Shown here piece by piece: positions 49,319 through 58,074 of a stretch of 64,000 bases of DNA. Below the pieces are notes generated by a model. That model did not search any database. It was not told the DNA's origin and was given only the letters and a program-made list of their open reading frames with translations. How positions within the stretch are numbered: position 1 is the stretch's first letter; each line of letters begins with the position of its first letter. Position numbers and translations under genes: made by a program. Source of the DNA: Planktothrix agardhii NIES-204 (GTDB lineage: Bacteria; Cyanobacteriota; Cyanobacteriia; Cyanobacteriales; Microcoleaceae); the NCBI GenBank assembly GCA_003609755.1, contig AP017991.1:1090001-1154000 (forward strand), in the 5' to 3' direction.

Positions 49319-52300
49319 GTAATGATCAACAAATTATCGCATTAATGAGTCAGTTGCGGGATCTGGGATGTCGCATCTCTGCTGATGGAGACAAGTTACG
49401 TCTTCGGAAAACAAAAAATGATATTCCTGCTGAATTAATCCAACAAATAAAAATTAATAAAACAGAAATTTTAGCTTTTTTAAATACAGCTAAAGACCAA
49501 GCTGTTACATCTCAAAAAGATATTCCTAAATTACCTACAAATGCCTTAAAACAGCTTTCTTTTGCTCAACAAAGGCTTTGGTTTTTAGGGAAAATGGAAC
49601 CCTCTAATGCCTCATATAATATGTCCATGGGTTTACAATTAGAGGGAAAGCTTGATGTTAATGCTCTTTCTGAGAGTTTAGCCTATGTCATCAATCGCCA
49701 TGAAAGTTTGCGGATGTATTTTCCGACTATGGAAGGACAGCCCCAAATTCGGATTAAAAAGATAGAAAATTTCAATGTTTTGAGCATACAAGATTTAAGC
49801 AATCTTGATCAACTCACTCAGTCTGTAACGGTTGAAACATTAATTAATAATAATGTTCAAGAACCGTTTAATCTCAACACTGGCCCTTTATTTAAAGCTA
49901 AATTACTACAATTAAAAGACAACCAATTTATTTTGCTGCTAAATATGCACCATATCAGCAGTGATGGCTGGTCAATGGGTATCTTTATTCGTGAATTACG
50001 CCATGCTTATCTTGCCTTTTCCCAAGGACAAAAACCAACCCTTGAACCCTTACCAATTCAATATAGTGACTTTGCAACTTGGCAGCGAAATTGGTTACAA
50101 GGAGAGGTATTAGAAACTCAGATTAACTATTGGAAAAAACAACTAAAAGACGCACCACAACGATTAGAATTACCCGCAGATCATCCTCGTCCCCCAATAC
50201 AAAGTTACAAAGGATCTCATTATAGCCAGACCTTAACCCCTGAATTAACTCAGCAATTAAACAGCCTCAGTCAACAACAAGGGGTAAGTCTATATATGCT
50301 TTTATTGGCGGTTTTTAACCTTTTACTCTCTCGTTATAGCCGCCAAAATGACATCTGTATTGGTTCACCCATTGCCAATCGTCCCCATCGTCAAACTGAA
50401 GGATTAATCGGCTTTTTTGCCAATACTTTAGTGCTGCGAAATCAAATTAAATCGGAACAAAGTTTTCAAGAATTTTTACAGCAAACTCGTCAAACTTGTT
50501 TAGAAGCTTATCATTATCAGGATATTCCTTTTGAGTTTCTTGTTGAACAATTAAAGCCTGTTCGTAGTCTGAGCTATAATCCTATTTTTCAAGTAATGTT
50601 TACTGTAGAAAATAATGACAGTGAAGCTCTCAATTTGCCAGGATTAAAGATTGAATGGCTAGACTCAAGTTATCCCTTTGCTAAGTTTGATTTATCCCTT
50701 TTAGCTTTAGAATCTGATGGTCAATTAAATTGTACCTGGGAATATGCAACCGATCTATTTGAAACAATAACCATTCAACGAATGGCAGAACATTGGGAAG
50801 TTTTGTTACAACAAATTGTTACTAACCCACAGCAAAAAATTTCTAACCTATCTTGGCTAACAAAAGCTGACCAAAAACAATTAGAACTTTGGAATCAAAC
50901 GAATAGGAATTATCCTCAAGATAAAACCTTAGTGGATTTATTTGAAGAACAAGTCAAAAGCTATCCTAATAATATAGCCCTAGTCTTTGAAGAACAAAGT
51001 TTAACTTATCAAGAACTTAACGAAAAAGCTAACCAATTAGCTCATTTCTTGCATCAAAATTATCAAATTAAACCTGATACCTTAATTGGAATTTGTGTTG
51101 AACGTTCTTTAGACATGGCGATCGCATTATTGGGAGTTCTTAAAGCAGGTGCTGCTTATGTTCCAGTTGATCCGAGTTATCCAGAAGAGCGAATTAAATA
51201 TATATTAGAAAATAGTAAAATTTCGTTATTATTAACCCAAAGTTTTATCAATGATAAATTATCTGGGTTTTTCTCGGAGCTTTCTGCTCAGTTGATTAAT
51301 TTAGATCGGCTTAATTTTGAGTCATTTCCCTGCCATAATTTAGCACTTCAAAGTAAGCCTAATAACCTAGCTTATGTGATTTATACTTCGGGTTCAACAG
51401 GACAACCAAAAGGGGTGATGGTTGAACATAAAGGGTTGTATAACTTAGCTCTGACTGAAATTGAAACTTTTGGTGTGCATCCCTCAAGTCGAGTGCTTCA
51501 GTTTGCTTCCTTTAGTTTTGATGCTTTTATCTGGGAAGTTTTTATGGCTTGGGGAGGGGGAGCAACGCTTTATTTGGGAAATAAAGACAATTTAATGCCT
51601 GGTTTACCCTTAGTTGAGCGATTACGGGATGATGCTATTACCCATATTACTTTACCGCCATCAGCCTTAGCAGTGCTACCCTGGGAAAATCTACCCTCTT
51701 TGCAAACTATTATTGTTGCGGGGGAAGCCTGTTCCCCTGAGTTGGTGAAAAAATGGTCACAAGGACGAAATTTCTTTAATGGTTATGGCCCAACAGAGGG
51801 AAGTGTTTGTGCAACGATCGCAAAATATACATCTTTTAATGAGAAAATAACCATTGGTCGCCCGATTCCCAATGTGCAGGTTTATATTTTAGACCCTCAC
51901 TTACAACCAGTTCCTATCGGTGTACCAGGAGAATTGCATATCGGAGGAGCAGGATTAGCCAGGGGTTATCTGGATCGTCCTGACTTAACAGATGAGAAAT
52001 TTATTGAAGTTAATTTATTCGGAAAAATAGAACGAATTTATAAAACAGGGGATTTAGCAAAATGGGGAGATGATGGAAATCTGGAATTTTTAGGACGCAT
52101 TGATCATCAAATAAAATTGCGAGGTTTTCGCATTGAATTAGGGGAAATTGAGTCAGTTCTATTGGAACATCCTGCCGTTAAAGAAGCAATTGTTAACTTA
52201 CATAAAACCGAAAATAATCAGCAGTTAGTGGCCTATGTAACAGGCGAACTAATTGATGATCTTTCCCAACAATTAAAACAACACCTCAAAACTTATTTAC

Positions 52301-53553
52301 CTGATTATATGATTCCTAGCCAAATTATCAGGTTAGATGAATTTCCCTTAACCCCCAATGGCAAAATTGATCGTCAAGCTTTACCCCATCCCAATCATGA
52401 ATCCCATAGTCTATATGAAGCTCCTCGTAACACAATTGAACAACAATTAACCGAAATTTGGTCTTTAATACTTGAATATGAAAAAATTAGCATTCATGAT
52501 AACTTTTTTGATTTAGGCGGCCATTCAATACTAGCGATTAAGCTCCTAAATGAGATTCAAAAAAGCTTTAACAAAGAACTGTCTTTAACCAGTCTGTTTC
52601 AGAATCCCACCATTGCTCAATTGGCACAACAACTGTCTCAATTTGAGGCACAACCGTCCATTTCTGACTTATTAGTATTGCAAGCTTCGGGACAGAAAAC
52701 CCCTATATTTTGTGTTGCTGGGTCTAATGGACACGCCTTCTATTTTCGAGATTTAGCCATGAATTTTGCCGATGAACATCCTGTTTATGGACTAGAAACA
52801 CCAGGCAGGGACGGTTCTCATCCTCTCCCGATTTCGGTAGAAGATCATGCCAGTTCCCTGATTGCAACCTTACGACAAAAACAACCGAAAGGGCCTTATA
52901 TCTTAACAGGATATTCATCAGGTTGTTCTGTTGCTTTGGAAATGGCTTTTCAACTAGAACAACAAGGAGAAACAATCAGTTTATTAGGAATATTTGATGC
53001 GGGACTGGTGGCTAATCCTGATTATATTACCCAAAGAAGCGACCTAGATTGGATCTGGAATATGATTGAACGGATTGAAGCTGTTAAAGGGATTTCTTTG
53101 GGTCTTAACTATGAACAATTAGCAGCCCAATCCGATGATCAAAACCGTTGGGATCTGGCGGCGGAGGCTTTATATCATCACAATGTGTTACCCGAACATT
53201 CTACCCTATCTTTGCTCAAAACCAATCTTGAGGTGATGAAACGAGTTACTCTTAATTATGCGGATTACCAACCCAATTTTGTGATTTCTGCCCCTATTGT
53301 TTTATTTCGCGCCCAAGATGTCAAAGAAATTGTGGTGCAAGAACATCAAGCCATGTCCCATTATGAGCAATCCGATTGGGGATGGCAACCTTATAGTAAC
53401 AAAGCTGTGCAAGTGGTTTCCGTACCAGGAAATCATGGACAAATGCTCTATGAACCCAATGTCAAAATTCTGGCTGATCAACTTAAAAAATCCATACAAG
53501 AGCATTTTAATCAACCTGAAACCGAAAGCAAAGCTTTGCTTGCTGATCTTTAA
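49315..53553 (+). CDS. apnD: Anabaenopeptin synthetase ApnD: docking-C-A-PCP-TE (Phe, cyclisation)
   Basis: 1412 residues. Residues 1-60 resemble a TubC-type docking domain (LRDLGCRISADGDKLRLR, then a helix ending EILAFL). Then C (MHHISSDGW, 215), A (693), PCP (NFFDLGGHS, 1068) and a type I thioesterase with the nucleophile motif GYSSG near 1201 and a late His (GNHGQ). Specificity residues DAWTIAGVCK are Phe-like. The TE should release the peptide by closing the ring onto the Lys side chain. The centre of its A domain is nearly identical to that of ociB A4 (see findings). Confidence 0.94.
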   Translation: MSNDQQIIALMSQLRDLGCRISADGDKLRLRKTKNDIPAELIQQIKINKTEILAFLNTAKDQAVTSQKDIPKLPTNALKQLSFAQQRLWFLGKMEPSNASYNMSMGLQLEGKLDVNALSESLAYVINRHESLRMYFPTMEGQPQIRIKKIENFNVLSIQDLSNLDQLTQSVTVETLINNNVQEPFNLNTGPLFKAKLLQLKDNQFILLLNMHHISSDGWSMGIFIRELRHAYLAFSQGQKPTLEPLPIQYSDFATWQRNWLQGEVLETQINYWKKQLKDAPQRLELPADHPRPPIQSYKGSHYSQTLTPELTQQLNSLSQQQGVSLYMLLLAVFNLLLSRYSRQNDICIGSPIANRPHRQTEGLIGFFANTLVLRNQIKSEQSFQEFLQQTRQTCLEAYHYQDIPFEFLVEQLKPVRSLSYNPIFQVMFTVENNDSEALNLPGLKIEWLDSSYPFAKFDLSLLALESDGQLNCTWEYATDLFETITIQRMAEHWEVLLQQIVTNPQQKISNLSWLTKADQKQLELWNQTNRNYPQDKTLVDLFEEQVKSYPNNIALVFEEQSLTYQELNEKANQLAHFLHQNYQIKPDTLIGICVERSLDMAIALLGVLKAGAAYVPVDPSYPEERIKYILENSKISLLLTQSFINDKLSGFFSELSAQLINLDRLNFESFPCHNLALQSKPNNLAYVIYTSGSTGQPKGVMVEHKGLYNLALTEIETFGVHPSSRVLQFASFSFDAFIWEVFMAWGGGATLYLGNKDNLMPGLPLVERLRDDAITHITLPPSALAVLPWENLPSLQTIIVAGEACSPELVKKWSQGRNFFNGYGPTEGSVCATIAKYTSFNEKITIGRPIPNVQVYILDPHLQPVPIGVPGELHIGGAGLARGYLDRPDLTDEKFIEVNLFGKIERIYKTGDLAKWGDDGNLEFLGRIDHQIKLRGFRIELGEIESVLLEHPAVKEAIVNLHKTENNQQLVAYVTGELIDDLSQQLKQHLKTYLPDYMIPSQIIRLDEFPLTPNGKIDRQALPHPNHESHSLYEAPRNTIEQQLTEIWSLILEYEKISIHDNFFDLGGHSILAIKLLNEIQKSFNKELSLTSLFQNPTIAQLAQQLSQFEAQPSISDLLVLQASGQKTPIFCVAGSNGHAFYFRDLAMNFADEHPVYGLETPGRDGSHPLPISVEDHASSLIATLRQKQPKGPYILTGYSSGCSVALEMAFQLEQQGETISLLGIFDAGLVANPDYITQRSDLDWIWNMIERIEAVKGISLGLNYEQLAAQSDDQNRWDLAAEALYHHNVLPEHSTLSLLKTNLEVMKRVTLNYADYQPNFVISAPIVLFRAQDVKEIVVQEHQAMSHYEQSDWGWQPYSNKAVQVVSVPGNHGQMLYEPNVKILADQLKKSIQEHFNQPETESKALLADL

Positions 53554-53601
53554 TTTAATCAACTAACCTATTGGAAAAATTCATTTACTTAATTTATAAC
53601 T

Positions 53602-55332
53602 ATGCAATCACAACATACTCCTAAACAATCGCAAAAAAACTCTGATTCAAATCTTAATTTTCTGGAATTTTGGAATAAGCTGAAGTTAGTTCTTGGAGCC
53701 TATTGGTATCCAATGGAAGCAGATGGTAGAGTTTTTTCTGAGGTTATTAAATCCTGGGGAATGTTAATACTTTTACTATCATTAATCATCGGTTTAGTGG
53801 CTGTTAGTGCCTTCAATAGTTTTGTTTTGCGTCAATTGGTTAATGTAATTGATGAGAAAAATTTATCTGGGTTTACGAACAATCTTTCTATTTTGATTGT
53901 TAGCTTTGTGTTTATCACTCTCTTGACGGGACTTTCTAAGTTTGTGAGAGAGAAAATGGCCCTTGACTGGTATGAATGGCTGAATAATTATATGTTGCAG
54001 AAATATTTTAGCAATCGTGCCTATTATAAGATTAACTTTGACTCAAACATTGATAATCCTGATCAACGTCTAACCCAAGAAATTAAACCCATCGCCAAAA
54101 CAACCCTCAGTTTTTTTGCAACTTGTGTCGAGAAAATCTTGGAAATGATAGTTTTTTTCGTGATTCTCTGGCAGATTTCTAAAACCATTGGAGTGGTTTT
54201 GATTATTTATACCACTATTGGTAATTTGATTGCCTTTTATTTAAGCCAAGAATTTAATAAGATTAATCAAGAAGAACTCGAAGTTGAAGCCAATTATAAT
54301 TATGCTGTTACCCATGTTCGTAATCATGCTGAATCTATTGCTTTTTTTCAGGGAGAAGATCAAGAATTTAATATTCTTAAAAAACGATTTAGTTCTTTGA
54401 TTCAAACTGCTTTGCAAAAGATTAATTGGGAAAGAAGTAAGAACTTTTTTGACCGAGGCTATCAGTCAATTATTAACGTTTTTCCCTTTTTAATCGTCGC
54501 CCCTTTATATATCAGAGATGAAATTGATTTTGGACAGGTAAATCAGGCTAGTTTAGCAGCTAATTTTTTCGCCACAGCTTTGGGTACATTGATCACTGAA
54601 TTTGCAACTTCAGGAAGACTTTCTAGTTATATTGAGCGTTTGGTGAATTTTTCAGAAACCTTAGAAACAATTACCCAACAAGCTGAGGGTGTAAGTACCA
54701 TTAAAAGTATTGAAGAAAACCGTCTCGCTTTTGAGGATGTTACCTTACAAACTCCTAATTATGAAAAAGTAATCGTTGAAAATTTAACAATTGAGTTAGC
54801 ACCAGAACAGGGTTTATTAATTGTTGGACCGAGTGGACGGGGCAAAAGTTCTCTTTTAAGAGCGATCGCTAGTTTATGGAATTCAGGCACTGGACGTTTA
54901 ATACGACCACCAGGAAAAGAAATCCTATTTCTACCCCAGCGTCCATATATCATTCTCGGAACATTACGCGAACAATTACTTTATCCGAATGTGGATCGTC
55001 AAGTGAGCGATCAAGAACTCAGTGAAGTTCTACAACAAGTGAATCTTCAAGATGTGCTTACCAGGGTCGGAGGCTTTGATCAAGAAGTCCCTTGGGAAAA
55101 TATATTATCACTAGGGGAACAACAACGTTTGGCTTTTGCCCGAATATTAGTGACCCGTCCTCATTTTGTTATCTTAGATGAATCAACTAGTGCTTTGGAT
55201 TTGATCAATGAAAAGAATTTATATCAACAGTTAAAAGAAACAAAAACAACCTTTATTAGTGTGGGACATCGGGAAAGTATTTTTGATTACCACCAATGGG
55301 TTTTGGAACTCTCACCCGATTCTGGTTGGTAA
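53602..55332 (+). CDS. apnE: ABC transporter of the anabaenopeptin cluster, shortened by a nonsense codon
   Basis: 576 residues as read. Same architecture as the transporter at 25132: an ABCD/YddA-like membrane half (ALDWYEWLNNYML..YYKI..DNPDQR) and an ATPase (GPSGRGKSSLL, LSLGEQQRLAFAR, FVILDESTSALD, SVGHRE). All ATPase motifs are present, so transport may survive. The frame stops at TAA (55330) where the paralogue has CAA, and it stays open for another 101 codons of homologous tail. Likely exporter of anabaenopeptin, co-transcribed with apnD. Confidence 0.9.
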   Translation: MQSQHTPKQSQKNSDSNLNFLEFWNKLKLVLGAYWYPMEADGRVFSEVIKSWGMLILLLSLIIGLVAVSAFNSFVLRQLVNVIDEKNLSGFTNNLSILIVSFVFITLLTGLSKFVREKMALDWYEWLNNYMLQKYFSNRAYYKINFDSNIDNPDQRLTQEIKPIAKTTLSFFATCVEKILEMIVFFVILWQISKTIGVVLIIYTTIGNLIAFYLSQEFNKINQEELEVEANYNYAVTHVRNHAESIAFFQGEDQEFNILKKRFSSLIQTALQKINWERSKNFFDRGYQSIINVFPFLIVAPLYIRDEIDFGQVNQASLAANFFATALGTLITEFATSGRLSSYIERLVNFSETLETITQQAEGVSTIKSIEENRLAFEDVTLQTPNYEKVIVENLTIELAPEQGLLIVGPSGRGKSSLLRAIASLWNSGTGRLIRPPGKEILFLPQRPYIILGTLREQLLYPNVDRQVSDQELSEVLQQVNLQDVLTRVGGFDQEVPWENILSLGEQQRLAFARILVTRPHFVILDESTSALDLINEKNLYQQLKETKTTFISVGHRESIFDYHQWVLELSPDSGW

Positions 55333-55638
55333 CTGTTAACCGTACAGGATTATCATCGGCAAAAAGCTAAAGAAATTATCAATATTCCCCTTGACAATGC
55401 TCAAATCACCATAGACAATCTGTCTAGTAATGAATCCCCGACTCAGCCCATACCTGAAATAGCGGTATTAACTGACAAATTTGAGGGATTTTCCCATAAA
55501 GAAATGGAGGTCTTGACCAACTACTCAATAGGCACTATCAGAAGTAAAGCCAGCCTTGGTAAGTCTATTACTGGCAATGACGGCTTTACCTATCGCTATA
55601 ACAAAGATTCCCTGGTCTCGAAGTGGCTAAGGGTTTAG
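55333..55638 (+). pseudogene. Untranslated former C-terminal tail of apnE
   Basis: In frame with apnE beyond its TAA stop, 101 codons remain open and align with the tail of the oci-cluster transporter: LLTVQDYHRQKAKE against LLTVQDYRRQKAEE, and GKSITGNDGFTYRYNKD against GKSITGNDGLTYHYDKD. It ends at TAG (55636-55638) where the paralogue also ends. No ATG with a convincing ribosome-binding site lies at its beginning. A single C-to-T change explains the truncation. Confidence 0.85.
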
Positions 55639-55685
55639 CGGTTAATCAAAATATAATTTGCATCAAAATTTAGGACAGATAAAAA

Positions 55686-56627
55686 ATGACAATAGCCCTC
55701 GTAGATGAACAAAATTTAGTCAAACAAGTAGTTCAAGATATTCAGCAAAATAAAATTACTATTGCTGCCAAAAAATTGCGTCAACAGGCTAAAAATTCTT
55801 GTGAACTTCCCCCCGAATGGCTACTAAAAACAGCAGAGGCTTTAGAAAATAACAACTGGAGTATTTTGGCGGAAGATTTTATCAATATGGATTTTATTGG
55901 TAAAAATGGTTATTTCTTAATTATTGCCCCTTATAAAATTAATCGACAATGCCAATGTCAGGTAACTTTAAGTGCGATTTCTGGAAAAATACATGATAAT
56001 TCTCAACCCTCTATTGAACAATTAGAAAATCTCAGTCGGGAAAAATTTGGCACTTTAGGTCAACCTGTTCCTAGAAACCTTTCCTTTACCGAAATTGCCA
56101 GTTGCGGTCATCTTAGTGGGGAAAAAGGTGAAGCCTTCATTGTTCCCAATGGCTGGCTTTTTCCTAATAGTATTGATGGCCCAGCATTAAACAATTCCAG
56201 TGAACAGCGACGACGTTTTTTAGGTTTCAGCCACCAATGTATCCAAACAATTTTTGAACCGGAAACTGCTAATTTATTATTAGGCCCCTTAGAAGATGAA
56301 ATCAATAGTGAACGCTATCGCCACGTTGACACTCAAGTACATGAAGCCGGCCATGCAAGCGGTTTAGGATTTGATTTCAAGGCAAACCAGAACCTTTTTC
56401 AAAATTATACATACGCGGGTGTAGAAGAATGGCGATCGGATAGTCTCGGATTTGAGTTTGCCGCTTGCACTTTACCTGCTGAAGAAGCTGGGAAATTGGT
56501 AGCGGTTAATTTCTGCATTCGCTTTGGTTTAGATGCTCACCGTTTAGGTGGGGTAGAAAAAGATACGGATGTTCATGCTAGTTTGATTAGCTTAGAATAT
56601 CTTTTTCAAGACGACGCTTTTGATTAA
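55686..56627 (+). CDS. Metallopeptidase-like protein (DPP III-like motifs), 3' end replaced by duplicated DNA
   Basis: 313 residues, 47 bp after the old apnE tail; AGGA lies 11 bases before the ATG. Seen: [12 protein letters not shown] (HExxH) near 217 and, about 25 residues later, [13 protein letters not shown]. This pairing resembles the HELLGH plus EECRAE zinc-site arrangement of dipeptidyl peptidase III (M49) more than other gluzincins. No signal peptide is evident. Function is unknown; a role in peptide processing or self-protection would be guesswork. The last five codons (DDAFD, stop) come from the duplicated hph segment that starts at 56610, so the native C-terminus is lost. A remnant of a relative lies at 27252. 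Confidence 0.75.
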   Translation: MTIALVDEQNLVKQVVQDIQQNKITIAAKKLRQQAKNSCELPPEWLLKTAEALENNNWSILAEDFINMDFIGKNGYFLIIAPYKINRQCQCQVTLSAISGKIHDNSQPSIEQLENLSREKFGTLGQPVPRNLSFTEIASCGHLSGEKGEAFIVPNGWLFPNSIDGPALNNSSEQRRRFLGFSHQCIQTIFEPETANLLLGPLEDEINSERYRHVDTQVHEAGHASGLGFDFKANQNLFQNYTYAGVEEWRSDSLGFEFAACTLPAEEAGKLVAVNFCIRFGLDAHRLGGVEKDTDVHASLISLEYLFQDDAFD

Positions 56628-56997
56628 AGGCCATTAATCCCCCAGCAGTGGCGATCGCTTCTACCACAGGGTTTTGTTCCGTCTCCCCAATAATTTCTAA
56701 GGGGAGTCCAATATTAATACTATTGCGATAGAAAATTTCGGCGAACGATCGCGCTTTAACTTTTTTGATGCCAGCCGCTTTTAGGGCAATGGGGGCAATT
56801 TCTCGACTTGATCCACAGCCAAAATTATTCCCTGCTTCGATCTCATCATATTGTAGTAGTTCTCCCACGCCAATGATGTGTTCTAAAGCATATTGTTTTA
56901 AGTGGTCTGGATCATCATTAGTCCCTCTTTTAGCGGGAATAATATCGTCAGTATTAATATCATTTCCCAGGTACAGGATTTTGTTAGCATCAGTCAT
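56587..56997 (-). pseudogene. hphCD: Truncated second copy of hphCD
   Basis: 136 codons: the first 129 equal HphCD of copy 1 (LeuD-like part, GSSRE motif present), after which the frame crosses the duplication edge and ends LEKDILS. The rest of the small subunit and the whole large subunit are missing, so it cannot be a working isomerase. It overlaps the end of the peptidase-like gene on the other strand. Confidence 0.9.
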
Positions 56998-57009
56998 GGA
57001 TTAAACTCA

Positions 57010-58074
57010 TTATTCAGTAGGTTGTTCAAGGGAAATTTCTTCAAGGAATAGGTCAACGAGGGTAGCCGTATTGACCAAAATTTCGTGATTTTGAGGGGAC
57101 AAATCGGCGGTGCGGTATCCTTTGCCTAAGAGTCGTTCTTGGGCATTAAGAATCCGTTGGGCTGCCTTGATTTCTCCCCATTGTTGTAGCATCAAAACAC
57201 AACCCGCTAGAGTACCCAAAGGGTTGGCAATGCCCTTGCCAGCAATATCTGGGGCAGTTCCATGAATGGCTTCATACATCCCCAAACCCTGGTTATTGAG
57301 ACTGGCCGATCCCAATAATCCAATTGAACCCACCAACGCTCCACCAATATCACTGAGAATGTCCCCAAACATATTCCCTGCCAAAATGACATCAAATTGT
57401 TGGGGATTGAGAACCAGTTGCATGGCTAAGTTATCCACGAGCATCGGAGATACTACCACATCAGGAAAATTGGTAGCTTCCTCTTGTACCAATCGAGTCC
57501 AAGGAATCTGAGGTAGGGCATTTTCTTTGTGGGCAACGGTCAGTAAACCTCGACGTTCCTGAGCTTTTTGGAGGGCTACCTTGGCAATACGACGAATTTC
57601 TCGATCGTAATAGCACATGGTGTGATAGCCGTAGGCCCCCTTTTCATCCGTACTCCGCCCCGCCGAGCCAAAATAGATGCCACTGACCAGTTCTCGAACG
57701 ATTAAAATATCGAGATTTTGTACTTTCTCAGGTCGCAGACTGGATGTATGCAGTAAACCTGGGCAACTGCGAATGGGTCGCAGATTAATAAAAAAGTCGA
57801 AGTGCCTCCGTAGTTCTAGAAGTCCCCCTTGACTCACTGCCCCAAAAACAATGCCATCAGACCCTTCACACTGTTGGCTAGTTTCTGGGGGAAAAGTACT
57901 ACCTAATTTTTCTAAGGCCATGCCACCGAGCAAGCCGTAGTCTATAGTTAAGGCAAATCCCTCAAGTTGGGCAACTTGGCGCAGAATGGTTAAGGACGCT
58001 TCGACGACTTCAGGCCCAATACCTTCTCCTGGGATGGCAACGATACGATAGGATGATTTATTCAAAGATGCCAT
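57010..58074 (-). CDS. hphB: Isopropylmalate dehydrogenase-like enzyme for homotyrosine synthesis, copy 2
   Basis: 354 residues, full length, with all family motifs. Differences from copy 1 (copy 1 to copy 2): S21P, N45D, W48L, S106G, A120N, G141S, W154C, Q158R, Q354E. Eight of nine fall in the first 160 residues; residues 159-353 are identical. Pro21 restores the common GIGPEVV. The changes come with clusters of silent differences (for example around 57930 and 57610-57660), which looks like import of a diverged allele rather than drift. Overlaps hphA copy 2 by 17 nt. Confidence 0.85.
   Translation of the reverse strand: MASLNKSSYRIVAIPGEGIGPEVVEASLTILRQVAQLEGFALTIDYGLLGGMALEKLGSTFPPETSQQCEGSDGIVFGAVSQGGLLELRRHFDFFINLRPIRSCPGLLHTSSLRPEKVQNLDILIVRELVSGIYFGSAGRSTDEKGAYGYHTMCYYDREIRRIAKVALQKAQERRGLLTVAHKENALPQIPWTRLVQEEATNFPDVVVSPMLVDNLAMQLVLNPQQFDVILAGNMFGDILSDIGGALVGSIGLLGSASLNNQGLGMYEAIHGTAPDIAGKGIANPLGTLAGCVLMLQQWGEIKAAQRILNAQERLLGKGYRTADLSPQNHEILVNTATLVDLFLEEISLEQPTE

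Noticed and set aside
53297-53566. Two overlapping frames of about 88 codons on opposite strands at the end of apnD
   Set aside because: Both are out of frame with the thioesterase domain, which is well conserved there, and show no features of proteins.
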